A stretch of 64,000 nucleotides of DNA from Ascochyta rabiei (Eukaryota > Ascomycota > Dothideomycetes > Pleosporales > Didymellaceae): contig NC_082407.1 of assembly GCF_004011695.2 (NCBI RefSeq), positions 682,001 to 746,000 on the forward strand, given 5' to 3'. The notes under the pieces are model-generated. The model did no database searches. It saw only the letters and a list, made by a program, of their open reading frames with translations, and had not been told where the DNA came from. The position numbers and the translations under genes are program-made. How positions within the stretch are numbered: position 1 is the first letter of the stretch; each line of letters starts with the position of its first letter. This document shows positions 1-11,646 of this stretch, one piece after another.

Positions 1-852
1 ATCGACAGAACACCAGAGTACCAAGCGAAGATGGAAACGCTTATTCGACAAGGCATTGATGCTGCTCCTGACCACATCATTCGATCTCGTCGCGAATTGG
101 TCCAACACACTGCGGCCTTTCATTACATCATTCGACGCTTCATCCACGAGAAAGCACCTTTGATCGAGGAACTCATGCGAGAGACACATGAGATCCTGGT
201 AGCAGGCACAGGTGCTGGCAGTGCTGGCAGTGCTGGCTTCTTGAGTAACAAAGAGCATGGCGGCTTGTATCGCACTGGGAACGTATTTATTGGAAGTCAG
301 AAAGCACCACCAGCGAACAAGGTCGCAGAGTCCATGGCATCACTAGTACGAAAACTGGAAGCAGACCTCGCCGAAGCCGAAGAGGAGAAGAAACTCGACC
401 CTTTCGCACTTGCTGCCAAGTATTGCAGCATGCTGGTCTACATTCACCCTTTCCAGGACGCCAACGGTCGCATATGTCGCCTTATCTTGAATGCTATACT
501 CATCAGATATGCCGGAATCGTTGCCAGCCTTGGCGAGCATGACCAGAGCCGCGATGAATATACTGAAACAGCAACTGAGTCGCGCGCAGTAGGAGGTCAC
601 CATGGGGCATTGGGTACGATGGTATTGCAGGAAGCAAAGAACAGTTTGAAGCGTATGAAGGATAGGCTAAGCAAAATCAAAAAGAAGAGGAGTCGAAAGC
701 ATCTGGCCGAAGCTTATGAAATTGGATTCTTGCACGTCACCACGACAGGACAGAGATTGAGACCTCGAAGTGTCACGTGCTTTCGCGATTTTCTTGGCGC
801 GTCAAGCGTGTCTTCCGCTCAAGCACTCATTCCAACAGCACCACACAATTAA
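1..852 (+). CDS. Fic/DOC-domain protein (5' end outside window)
   Basis: The reading frame is open from base 1, so the ATG at 31 is probably internal and the gene starts left of the window. The visible 273 residues end in a Fic core: the motif HPFQDANGRICR lies near residue 139 and matches the Fic loop HPFx(D/E)GN(G/K)R that binds ATP and carries the catalytic His. Fic proteins usually transfer AMP to hydroxyl groups of target proteins; the fungal targets are unknown. The usual Gly after the acidic residue is Ala here. A basic Lys/Arg-rich stretch follows the core. The stop lies about 150 bp before the likely pso2 start, on the same strand. Family call is firm; activity is inferred. Confidence 0.8.
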   Translation: MDRTPEYQAKMETLIRQGIDAAPDHIIRSRRELVQHTAAFHYIIRRFIHEKAPLIEELMRETHEILVAGTGAGSAGSAGFLSNKEHGGLYRTGNVFIGSQKAPPANKVAESMASLVRKLEADLAEAEEEKKLDPFALAAKYCSMLVYIHPFQDANGRICRLILNAILIRYAGIVASLGEHDQSRDEYTETATESRAVGGHHGALGTMVLQEAKNSLKRMKDRLSKIKKKRSRKHLAEAYEIGFLHVTTTGQRLRPRSVTCFRDFLGASSVSSAQALIPTAPHN

Positions 853-1000
853 AGCACCACCTTACCTCCACGATTTACGAATCGCGAACCTTATGTTCAG
901 AAATCCACGAGAAAACCGCGAGCTGCCCGACACCTCTCGATTGGCGCCATCGACAGGTCGTGCGCCTTCGCCACCCCACTCTGCTTCAAGAGCTGCAGCA

Positions 1001-3568
1001 ATGACTGCCAAGACGACGACAAAGAAGGCCGCGCCAAAGGCGAAAGCGGTATCAGCAACACCTAAACAGACCCAGACGACACTGGTGGCCAGAGAATGGG
1101 GTGGGAAGACCCCAGCCAGCAATGGCAGGAACAAGCCGAAGCCACAAGGACCGACCAACGGCAACATCATGGCCTTCTTCAAGAAGGCTGAAGATCTCAA
1201 CAATCGTATTTTTCTGCAGGAACGAGGCGCAAACCCCACGATCGAGCTTGAAGGCATAGAAGAGGACATAGGCTGGAGCGACGAGGTTTCCAATGGCGTC
1301 ACGACCTCTACCAATGAGAACGATGTACGGTACAACGAGAATGGAGGAGGCAATAAGAGGAGAAAAATCAGCGAAGAACTGGCAGTACCAGCTTGTTCCC
1401 CGCCTCCGCCAGAAGCGGTAAACGCTCTTACTACGGAAGCACTGCCAAGCACAGTGGCTGAGCTGCCAAAGCCACGTACGAAGTCTGGTCCGTTCGTGGA
1501 TGATTCGGACGACGAGGACGAGGAGGAAGCTGAACTCCTCGTTCCAAGACGAGGTATGATTAAGCAGGAGCCAACTGAGGAATCACCATGTTCTAAATCT
1601 TCGAAGGAGCTGTCCCTTGCCAATAACACCGGACCGTCGATGGATTTCGAACCACCATGGCTGAAGACTGAGGAAACAACACAAATGGGCCGAGACGAAC
1701 CTGACGATGCTGAGGATTTTGAGGATGAAGACATTCTGGAAGGCGAAGAGTATGACGAGCGGCGGTGGATGAAGGAGCAGAGAAGACTGGAAACGGACTT
1801 GGCAGGCTTCGAGGGCGATCCGGATGATTTCGATGCACCCTCTTTATTCCCAGAGGAATCGACCGACAACCGCGCGAACGACGGCGACAACGGCGATGAT
1901 GCACCATCGTGTCCACTATGCAACAGCAGCCTCAAGGGTCTGTCCGAGCAAGAGAGCTCGATACACGTCAATGCATGCCTAGACGGCAAGCCCATACCGC
2001 TGCCTTCGCCAGTGAAGTCTGAACGAGAAAACACACACACGCCGGTGACCAACGCGAAAGCATTTAAGCGACCAGTAAGGCCACCGAGAGAAGCCCAGGT
2101 AAGCCCGTTCCGGATCGGAGAGAAGTCAAGTGCGGCACCGACATCAGCATTCTCTAAGATCATGGCCGGACATGCTGAAGACGCTGCATGGGCAACTGCT
2201 GCCGCAACGAACAATGCCGCAAGGGGAAAGCCTGCGTTCGAGCGAACATGTCCATTCTACAAGATCATGCCTGGCTTCTTCATAGCTGTCGACGCATTCC
2301 GCTACGGAGCTGTGAAGGGCCAGAACGCATATTTCCTGAGCCATTTTCACAGCGATCATTATATCGGTCTGACTTCGTCCTGGTCACACGGTCCTATATA
2401 TTGCAGCAAGGTTACTGGCAACCTTGTGAGGCAGCAGCTACGAGTCGATCCAAGATGGGTGGTAGACCTGGATTTCGAGAAGAAGACCGAAGTGGCTGGC
2501 ACTGAAGGAGTGCATGTCACTATGATCTCAGCTAATCACTGCCCTGGCAGTTCACTCTTCCTTTTTGAGAAGAAAACCACCAGGGGTCCGAAGCCAAAGT
2601 TGCAACGAGTGCTGCACTGTGGCGATTTCCGAGCATGCCAAATGCACATTGAGCACCCACTTCTACGCCCGGATGTCATCGACGCAGTCAGTGGTGCAAG
2701 CAGACAACAGAAACTGGATGTATGCTATCTCGACACAACCTATCTGACCCCGAAATACGCCTTTCCACCGCAGCAGCAAGTCATCCAGGCCTGTGCAGAC
2801 ATGTGCGTATCGCTCAACAAAGTGCGCGCAGACGACACTGATGGCTGGGAGCAAATGAAACGCGAGCGCGCCGGCGCAGGTATGGCAAGGTTTGTACGAA
2901 AGAACTCTACCGAGAATGCCGAAGAGCCGCCCAAGAGTCCCGATCGTGGCCGTCTTCTCGTCATAGTAGGCACCTACAGCATCGGCAAGGAGCGTATATG
3001 CGTCGGAATCGCGAAAGCCCTTGGCAGCATGATATATGCGCCACCCAACAAACAACGGATATGTCGCGCTCTAGAAGATCCTGAGCTCAACGCCCTACTT
3101 ACCACCGATCCGCGGAAGGGACAAGTGCATATGACGCCTCTCTTCGAGATACGCGCCGACACACTTGACGACTATCTGCGCGACTATGCAGATACCTTTT
3201 CAAGAGCCGTCGGATTCCGTCCCAGCGGCTGGAACTACCGCCCCCCAAACAGTCGATTTACCGACTCCCCGCTAGTGTCCACTGTCCTCCACTCCAGCAA
3301 CTGGAAGAGCGCGTTCAGCATGAAAGACCTGACCCCTCAGCGAGGTAGCACCAGCCGAGCATCCTGCTTCGGTGTGCCATACTCTGAACACAGCAGTTTC
3401 AGAGAGCTAACAATGTTCTGCTGCGCTCTAAACATTGATAAAATCATCCCTACGGTGAATGTCGGATCGGCGAAAAGCAGAGAGAGGATGAAGGGATGGT
3501 GTGAGAAGTGGGCAGCTGATAAGAAAAAGAATGGGCTGTTCAAGCTTGGAGAAGACGGGTGGTGTTGA
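1001..3568 (+). CDS. pso2: DNA interstrand crosslink repair nuclease Pso2/Snm1 (metallo-beta-lactamase/beta-CASP)
   Basis: Single-exon gene, about 855 residues from the ATG at 1001; the frame is also open from ATGs at 893 and 770, but 1001 starts the basic Lys/Ala-rich N-terminus and has better context. Order of parts: disordered acidic N-terminal half; a UBZ4-like zinc finger near residues 305-330 (CPLC ... H ... C); then the nuclease. The metallo-beta-lactamase signature SHFHSDHY is at about 2340-2362, followed by NHCPGS, HCGDFR and the beta-CASP motifs TYSIGKE and PYSEHSSF near the C-terminus. Members are nuclear 5' exonucleases that process interstrand crosslinks. A degenerate PCNA-box-like stretch (NGNIMAFF) sits near residue 55. 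High confidence for family and full length. Confidence 0.93.
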   Translation: MTAKTTTKKAAPKAKAVSATPKQTQTTLVAREWGGKTPASNGRNKPKPQGPTNGNIMAFFKKAEDLNNRIFLQERGANPTIELEGIEEDIGWSDEVSNGVTTSTNENDVRYNENGGGNKRRKISEELAVPACSPPPPEAVNALTTEALPSTVAELPKPRTKSGPFVDDSDDEDEEEAELLVPRRGMIKQEPTEESPCSKSSKELSLANNTGPSMDFEPPWLKTEETTQMGRDEPDDAEDFEDEDILEGEEYDERRWMKEQRRLETDLAGFEGDPDDFDAPSLFPEESTDNRANDGDNGDDAPSCPLCNSSLKGLSEQESSIHVNACLDGKPIPLPSPVKSERENTHTPVTNAKAFKRPVRPPREAQVSPFRIGEKSSAAPTSAFSKIMAGHAEDAAWATAAATNNAARGKPAFERTCPFYKIMPGFFIAVDAFRYGAVKGQNAYFLSHFHSDHYIGLTSSWSHGPIYCSKVTGNLVRQQLRVDPRWVVDLDFEKKTEVAGTEGVHVTMISANHCPGSSLFLFEKKTTRGPKPKLQRVLHCGDFRACQMHIEHPLLRPDVIDAVSGASRQQKLDVCYLDTTYLTPKYAFPPQQQVIQACADMCVSLNKVRADDTDGWEQMKRERAGAGMARFVRKNSTENAEEPPKSPDRGRLLVIVGTYSIGKERICVGIAKALGSMIYAPPNKQRICRALEDPELNALLTTDPRKGQVHMTPLFEIRADTLDDYLRDYADTFSRAVGFRPSGWNYRPPNSRFTDSPLVSTVLHSSNWKSAFSMKDLTPQRGSTSRASCFGVPYSEHSSFRELTMFCCALNIDKIIPTVNVGSAKSRERMKGWCEKWAADKKKNGLFKLGEDGWC

Positions 3569-6123
3569 TAGTCGTTGTTTTGGGACGTTTTTCAAGTATG
3601 GCTGTTGTGGTCGGTGAGAAGCGAGAGTAGATAAGAGCAAACCCACCCAACATTGGAGGTCGCATGGCTGGTCACAGTACAACTTTTTATGATCCATCCG
3701 CATCGTAAACTTGTGATGTTTCCCCTGCCAGATACGCAGCCTCGTCACTGGCAGATAAGATGTGGATTATCTGCAACATGCATTGAAGCGTCAACATTGA
3801 CACAGTAACGATGACATGATAGATATTGATATACACAATATACACACAGTGCTATTTGGTGAAGTAGATGTCCGACTCAACTTCACACTAGGAGGACGAG
3901 TCTACAAAGCTGCATGCCAGCGTAGTCGTACTCCACTCACCCGTACGTAGCCGACAACTCAACGGTACCTTTAAGCACTCGGCTTGTACCGAAGCGGGTC
4001 CTCTACTGTATACTTCCGCGGGTTCCTAGCGCGTGCCCGATAAGGGAAGTGAGTTTAGTAACGTCGATTTCTTACCTCTTCTGCCTCTGCACGAGCTCCT
4101 GTTCCGGCAGTTTGCGCAGTCTGGTCGATCAGATCACGACGATCGAAAAAGCATCATGCGTACGGGAGGTGCCGCGAGTGATCTGCGCCGCAGGGGATCT
4201 GCCGGAGTGTTGGGGATTTCTACAAAAAGCAAAGGCAAGATTTCCGGCAGAATGGCTCGATGATATCAGGCGGACATTGTCTACATGCGCCACTCAGCTA
4301 CCTACGCAGTACAAGCTTTCGCAGCCTTCTTGTCCTCGTTTTTGCGTTTGCTTCGGTCCGGCTGTCTGAATTTTAGCGTTGGTACGCGTCGGCAGTTTCT
4401 AGTACGCCGATCCATGGAGACAGCTTCCAGCTTCTTCGTGCGCCAGGTGGCCAAATCACATGCTTGGAAACACTGCCAATGGCTTTGTATCGCACGTTGA
4501 AAAAAAAAGGCGCTGGGCGCTGCAAGACGCTACGAGATCGCGAGGGCTGTCAACGAAAGTTACGGCGAGTCCCGGACCCGACAGGCTGGGGTATGTTTCG
4601 AGTAACCCATTATAGGGCTGATGCCATTAGGCCCATGTTTCAGCCCCGGTCGTAATACGTGATAGAGTTCACGTATTCAATTCATTACCTCGAAGGACAA
4701 ATGGCGGAGCAGACTCTCCGTGACGATATTGCAAAGGAAGACAATACGAGATGTGGCTTACACCAATCTGGAGCAATTCTATACATAGTAGCCCCTCAGT
4801 GCTGTTCGAGGTGCACGGGCTGTCTGGTAGCGTCTCAACGGTTGATTGGCCGCCTATGATAGTTGACCAAGCAATTTGGGAGGCGACTGTAGGGACAGTC
4901 GCTCCCAGCTTTGCAACCCTCTCTCTCTATATACCTGTCGGGGCTATGAGGCCGAACCGAAGTGAGCCCGCCGGTTTCCCAACAACAGCAGAGTCAGGAA
5001 ATGAACGAACGCACGTATGACAGCGGAGAAACGGGAGGCCTATCCATGCGGTAATCACTAGTTGTTACAAGCCAGCGAGTCAAGAAACATTGACGCACCA
5101 CTCATGTGTAGGTATATCGGATAGCAACTGTCCGCACTACTGGCATCATGCATGTAAGCTTGCCTACGTGATCGACAGGTGTTGACTGGGGGGCTGACGA
5201 ATTGTGATCTTTTCAGTGCATCGCTCCACGATGACATCGATGGCGATCCGGTGTGCAATCGGCATGGGTTGCACGGTGGATGGTGGATTGGAAGGGGAAC
5301 AAAATCTCTGTGCGCCAAGCGTGAGCACGTGTTGGGCGCATCGTGCACGCCCATGGGGAAATTGACGCCCAGCGGCCCCAGCCGGCCACAAAAGCTTCTT
5401 AGTTCACAGTTTACCACCGAACCAAGAAGAACAAAGTTTGTCGTGATCATGCGTAGGAAATTATGGTCGCCAGAGCTACCGCGGCACGAAGCACACGCGA
5501 CTTCTGGTCCCTGCATCTAACGGACCATACGCCCGTTGCTGCTGGAGGAACATTCGCCTTCCAGAAAGGAGGATCTCTCCATCGTTAGCGACAAGCCTTC
5601 ATGCACGCCATCTCGCCCTGTGATGGGTCGTTTCGTGTAGGCAAGATGAATGAGGACCAGCTGTGATCGCTGTACTTCTGTGATACTGCCTAGAAACGCC
5701 GCTGGGCTCATTGATTCGAGACATCGAATGCGTACGTGTGAGATCATCTCTGTGCAATGTTCCGAAAGCCGGTACACTTCCAGCATCATCCTCTTATAAC
5801 GGAGCACTACTCCTAGCCTCGACCCACTTTTCCCGCTCAAGACTGACGCCTTCCCGGTGGCTTCCCTCGCGCTCCTGGGGCGTGTAACTCTAGGTCGAGA
5901 CCTCGAGCTTCAAATGAGAGCGATGCCCCTTGAACGTTTAGCTTCCCGTCACCAGCTCCCTGTCTGACGTCTCTGACTCCCAACGCCCAGGGGGAGATTC
6001 GACGGATATACTTACTCCAGTGTGGGCTTCCCATTCTGCTGCGACTCCCCAACCCCCAGATCCCGTTGCTTGCATGCCCAGCATCGTGGGCCACTGGAGG
6101 TGTATGTGTGACCACAAGCGATC
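3569..6123. other. Intergenic, 2.55 kb, no recognised gene
   Basis: No open frame here matches a family I know. Frames at 4033-4500 are short and overlap; the frame at 4049-4369 has a coding-like composition in its second half but no start context or recognisable domain. A strong hairpin lies at 4877-4907. The last few hundred bases should hold the promoter of the CFEM receptor gene. Confidence 0.6.
4877..4907. repeat. Near-perfect hairpin
   Basis: The arms GCGACTGT and ACAGTCGC are perfectly complementary around a four-base AGGG loop. The stem continues outward through GGGAG/CTCCC with one bulged G. No flanking gene end explains it. Confidence 0.7.
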
Positions 6124-7618
6124 ATGAGGTCTTTGCAATTTTTGCTTTCGTTTCTGGCCTGTATCTCTCTTGGACTCGCACAATCTTCTGGACTAGCGGA
6201 GGCCGTCGCCCAGCTCTCTCCATGTGCAGTAAGTATAGTTTTCTGCGAAGGCTACAGCATCTGACGACAAGTAGCAAAAATGTTTGGGAGCTGCGATACA
6301 ACAGTCGCCATGTGCAGCGACGAACGCGACCTGTATATGTACGAACGCGCCGTTGCAGAGCAGCGTAGAATCATGCCTGCTATTGAGCTGTACACTCAGG
6401 GAGAGCCTGAGTATGTACTGGATACTTCTGTACAGTAGAAGCATTATCTGACCCAATCTCAGCCACGAAGAACGTCACTTCGACGACATGCCACGCACCA
6501 GTACGAAACAAGAGCGAGACTTCCCGAGTCGCCAACATCGTCCTTTCAGTTGTGAGTGTCGCCTGCGGCGTGACACGAATCGTCTACAAAGCGGTATACT
6601 CCATGGCCGAACTAGGATGGGACGACTACACAATCTTCCTGACACTATTGGCGGGTGTACCCAGTGTGGTTCTCATCGATCGTGGCTCTATACCAGACGG
6701 ACTCGGCCGAGATATCTGGACCGTGCCATTCGACCAAATAACTGCTTTCGTACGCTGGATGTACGTTCTGGAGATCCTTTACTTCTTCCAAGTGACCCTC
6801 TTAAAGCTCACACTTCTGTTCTTCTTTCTGAAAATCTTTCCAAGGACAATTGTCAGGAACCTCCTCAAGGGCACCGTTGCCTTCACCATACTATATGGGC
6901 TTGCCTTTGTCATCGTTGCTATCTTCCAATGCCGACCAATCAACCACTATTGGGATAACTGGGACCTGGAACACGATGGCAAATGCATCAATGACAACGC
7001 GCTTGCGTGGAGCAACGCGATCATCAGCATTGTGCTTGACGTCTGGATGTTGGTCCTTCCTCTATACGAGGTTTTCAGGCTGCAGCTATCATGGCGCAAG
7101 AAGATCAGCGTGGCCATCATGTTCCTCGTCGGCACGTTGTAAGCCTCCTGTCAACACCCGATAACCGTCTCCAACTAACACTCTCCAGCGTCACGGTCGT
7201 ATCTTGTCTCCGTCTGCAGTCCCTGGTGACCTTCGCCGCCTCTTCAAACCCAACGTGGGACGAAGTCCAAGTAATCAATTGGTCCAACATAGAAGTCAAC
7301 GTAGGCATCATCTGCGCCTGCCTCCCTACGCTCCGCGTAATGCTTATGAAGATCTTCCCCAAAATCACAGGCACCACGAAGGTCTCCAGTCAAGCACACC
7401 ATGCAAAGTACGGCTATGGAAGTCGTGGTCAGGGTATGGGTACTGGAGGGAGCAAGATGGGACAAATGAGCGGAAAGGGTGTAAACGAGATCACCTACAC
7501 CAAAACCTTCGAGGTCCAGCACGCGGATAATGATGAGGTGGAGCTGATGCGTATGGATGAGTTTGGAAAACAAAGTCCGAAGCCGAGGAGTAGTAATGCG
7601 AGCGAAGTGAGCTTGTAG
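6124..7618 (+). CDS. CFEM-domain Pth11-like seven-helix receptor
   Basis: Four exons: 6124-6228, 6275-6410, 6463-7138, 7189-7618; all junctions are GT..AG and in frame. The first 19 residues form a signal peptide. Exons 1-2 encode a CFEM domain with its eight-cysteine spacing (SPCAQKCL, then SPC, TCICTN, VESCLLLSC). Exon 3 onwards encodes several hydrophobic helices of the fungal rhodopsin/SAT4 type with the WDDY motif after the second helix, followed by a polar Gly/Ser-rich cytoplasmic tail. In other fungi Pth11-type proteins sense surface or host cues at the plasma membrane upstream of cAMP signalling; that role is inferred here. It has no coding neighbour within 1.5 kb on either side. Confidence 0.88.
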
Positions 7619-9300
7619 CTTTACGATCTCAACCCATCTTGAGTAATTCACCGGACTTGTTTCACTCAGCCCCACCATTCGTTTTGATCCATCGGTTTCG
7701 ACGACGTGGTTTTGACAATTCGCAAGACTCCTTTTCCAAAAATTCCCATTCAACTCGAAAACCCGCCTCCAAGACCCGACAACGGCCTGCCAAGCTCCAA
7801 ATTCTCACGAGGACCCTGTCCTTGAAATAACACAATGATTATTTTTCGTTCGAAGAAAGGAACTATGCACGGCTGCGGCAGCCACGCGTGTTAGCGGAGG
7901 GAAGCAGTGCCGCACTATGCATAAATCCTTGGAACGAGACTGCAGATGTGACTAAGACGAGATGCGCAGACACCGTAACACACAACGACTCTCCAATGTT
8001 ACGGATAGTAGGCTCTTGGCCAAGCTTGCAACCGACGGCGCCGATAGGTAAAAACTGGGCATCAGCTCATTCCAAGTGATGCGGCTCCCATTCAGCCAGA
8101 CCATACACCGACCATGATTTTCTTCGGTGTGGAAATTGTTAGCTCGAGGTGTCTAGATACTGATGTGGAGAGGATAGATAACTGCACAACGTGAGAATCA
8201 AATCCATGTTCTTAAGAAGAGGGAATCGAGTACTGCTTTCGCGCACTACATAGCACTCCATACATTGAGAAGGTTCAAAACTCGTCATCAACTGCAGTGC
8301 CTACGAGAATCCACTAGAATCGCACAATGAAATGCACGCATCCTCGCTCTTTGATTCGCGCAAACAAAGAATGAGATTCGCACAGCGCGTAAAAGCATCA
8401 TCAATAGATTTCTCGCTGAAGAGCGTAACAGACTTCCAACAGAGCTCTTTACACACGGGTTGTAACTGGCGCATGAAAGTAAGACTGAGACTCCACCCAA
8501 GCCAATTCTCGATACACGATGGATCGAGTACTCAATTGATCGGCCACCACTACTCAATGCAACCTACAATAAGACATGACGTACAACACACCAAATGTCG
8601 ACAGTTCATATCGATCAGCCGAGTTGGTGAGAGGAGTGCTCATAAGTGGCTGGGCTGTCTCCTATCATTTTACGCGTCATCTATTTAGTCTCTCGTCTTC
8701 ACCGCCGTTCTGCTTGTCCTTGTCCCTACTTGTCTACACCTACACTCTAGCGGATCAGAGTTACTTCAAGACAAGTAAGAATGGGCAGATCTGATTGGAT
8801 CCAGGCGATGATATCGTCTCGAGTCGATGGCTATAGGAGGGGAGACGACCCGAGTGTCGGCAAATGAAAAGTTTGTTCTACACATTAGAGATCCCAGCTA
8901 ATACATGCCGATATACGTATGATTTGGATAGGAGAGTAGCCGCAAGGACGGAGCGGAGGTAGTCAGGGTAGATAAGCGGATTGGCATCGGAGGAGTGGTT
9001 AGATGACGCAAGTGATAAAGCATGCCTCCCCCTGCGATGTGGTAGCTTCTCCACCCCTGACCTAAGTTCTGCGTTGCTACTACCCCCTAATTTGTAGTTT
9101 ACTGATGCTCTTAGAGTACGATAAGTAGCACAATATAGCGTACATCGACTTTGGTCTGTCGGAGAAAGCCCAGTGCACAAGGACAAGAGAGTAATGCGCA
9201 ACAGTGATAAATTAGTAGTAATGAGTTATAGCGTTTGATCTAGTTCATAGCAAGCGGCGAATAAAATGACCTCTCTATTGGTATTCTCAGGTCCATCAAT
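7619..9300. other. Intergenic, 1.7 kb, no recognised gene
   Basis: This lies between the converging ends of the CFEM receptor and the sugar transporter. It should hold both 3' untranslated regions. I see no long frame, tRNA or repeat. Confidence 0.6.
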
Positions 9301-11047
9301 CTAAGCCTCTGTCTCCTGCTTGGTGATTTGCTCTTCGCGGTTCGCGTATACGTCTTGCCTGGCATCCTCGACGATCCGGCACTGGTACTGGGGGAATTTG
9401 CGCGCTGAGATCTTAGCCTCAAAAATCTCATCCAACTCCTCGAGGGATCGACCCTTTGGCTCTGGGATGCAGAAGTAGAAGAAGATGACGCATAGGAAGT
9501 TGGATGCTGCCCAGACGTAGGTGTACTTTGGTCCCTAGATATTGTTGTCAGACTCAGAAACGTATTGATGAAAGGGTTTGACTTACCCAGTTGAGATCCT
9601 GAGGGTTGATGAAGTATGGTGAGCAGAAGCCCACCAACCAAGCAAGGAAGTAGCCCAGAGCGTTACCGCTTCCTACCGTCCAAGCACGGAGTCGCGAGCT
9701 TACGAGTTCGTTGGCGAGCGGGTATGCAGCAACACCCACACACGCATCGTAGAAAAACATGAAGAGTGCTGTGAATGCCACTAGTACGTTACCGGTAACG
9801 ATTGAGTTGGGGCTGACACTCGCAGCGATACCGCAAGCGAGCTCACAGAAACCGCAGGTTAGAGCGCCAAAGATGATGAGAGATCGTCGGCCGACCCAGC
9901 GCTTCATGGCGTAGATACCGCAATGAACACCAATCCAACCGATGCAAGCATTCATGATGGAGTACTCGAAAGCGTTGGTGATTCCAGCAATGCTGAAGAA
10001 ATAGGTCTGGTACCCGATGAAGAACCAGACACCCGATGCTGTCTGAGACGCCATCATACCGTAAGACAGCAGCGTTCGGCGAAGGTCGTTGCCGCGGAAC
10101 ATGTCCATGAAGGGTGTTGACTTGGCGATACGTTGCTCTTCCTCCACCCCACGGAGCATCTCGGACCATTCGAGTTCGAGCTCCTCGCCATGATCTTGTC
10201 GCAGCCTCATCAGTGACTCACGAGCCTTCTCATTCTGCCCACGATGCAGCAACCAGCCTATAGACTGTTAGTCAATTTGGAGGGACGGCTGAGGGGTAGA
10301 GTTTCTCATACGAGGACTTTCGGGTACAAAGAAAAGACCGATTGTAAGCAGCGTAGGTACAATGTAGAGGCAAGCAAGCGGAATGCGATAACTCCGCTTG
10401 TCCAAGTAGTGCTTAGTGTAGTTGTCGATCAGCGAGCCGATAATGGAGCCGAAGTTGACGTAGTAAGCGAAGAGGGCGACAAGCACACTATCCAGCTTGT
10501 CAGCTGTAAAGAAAACTGTCAAAAAGAGTCCAGTCTTACCCTCTTAGATGAGCAGGAGCAGCTTCAGTGGCATACACAGTCGAGAATGTGGTGAGATAAC
10601 CATTCGCAAGACCAAGGATCAGACGTCCGACGTAAAGGGCGCTGGTAGACGTCGATCCTAGCTGAACCGCTACTGCGACAGCGTTTAGAGCACAAGCAAG
10701 CCAAAGGCCGGTTTTCCTTCCGAAAAATCCTGAGAAGTAGCCAGCTGAGATAGCAGAGATAAAACTACCCAGGTTCATCAAAGAGGTCATGAGCTGCTGC
10801 ACGGTCGACTGGTGTTTTGATAAGCATGTTATGCATACGAGACACATTGGTCACTCACATCAATTCCATAGCCGAAAGGGCTGGTGGGGTCCTCAAAACC
10901 AAAGACCATCAAGAAGCCCGGCATAGCTTGAAGTCCACCAACGGCAGCCGTGTCAATTCCATATTGCATATTTGCAAACGAGACAATAGCACACATTGCA
11001 AGACATTTTCGATTCGCCCAGAGCGATGTTTCTTTGAGTGACACCAT
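9301..11047 (-). CDS. MFS sugar transporter (alpha-glucoside/hexose permease type)
   Basis: Five exons on the minus strand: 11047-10859, 10808-10540, 10487-10312, 10257-9587, 9534-9301, giving 512 residues. The third exon starts after an acceptor in GATAG; upstream AGs would break the frame, and a CTGAC branch site sits just before it. Sugar-porter landmarks are present: an N-terminal GGLQAMPGF helix, GRKTG in loop 2-3, APAHLRG after helix 4, PESPRW before the central loop, GRR after helix 8 and PEPKGRSLEELDEIF at the C-terminus. These place it in the sugar porter family, nearest in style to fungal maltose/lactose permeases. Plasma-membrane proton symport is expected. It is in tandem with the P450 upstream, with no sequence evidence of co-function. 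Confidence 0.9.
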
Positions 11048-11646
11048 GTTTAGCCGTAGGAAGGGTTCGCCGTTGGTGTTGGGTTCGAGAGAAGGAAGGA
11101 ACGTGGTCGGGTTGAAGTAGCACCGGAATTTTCACGAGGCGTACCGTGACCCTGGAGGTCCACAAGAATTGTACTGCGCCGTAGACTAGCAGGTCTCGGA
11201 GGAAAAGGCCCCATGGCTGGACTGCGGGAGATTTGGAACTGTTGCAGAACCTCAGCGTGGAATGCACTAGTGCCCCCCGGGTGGTGGCAATGCGGTGCAC
11301 TTGTAGTCCAAACAGTAGCGCTCCGAAGGATCATGTCGGCACGGAGATGTCGTTCGCTTATGCAACACTCCACTAATCGGGAGAGGTTCGATGATGGTTC
11401 ACGGATAAACGCAACAATTGGCTTACCACCTCAGGAAGCTAGGGCACGTGCGCTAGGACGGCAGATACCCCTGCAGTGCAGGTACACAGGGTTGCACTCA
11501 GCATGCAATACCGCATGTTACATCGGAGATAAAAACGGGTCAGGCTGAATTCCATGGCCAATGGGCAAATCTTAGACACAATATCGTTATCTTGCGGGTC
11601 ACAGAAAGCTGGGCCGTTGCCGGGCTCCAGTGAATGAATCCATGAT
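11048..11646. promoter_or_regulatory. Intergenic: promoter side of the sugar transporter
   Basis: Six hundred bases between the transporter start and the P450 stop. No gene seen; the transporter promoter and P450 3' untranslated region are expected here. I cannot name specific binding sites. Confidence 0.45.

Noticed and set aside
862..2214. 450-codon minus-strand open frame
   Set aside because: It is the antisense shadow of the low-complexity half of pso2, Ser-rich and without a domain.
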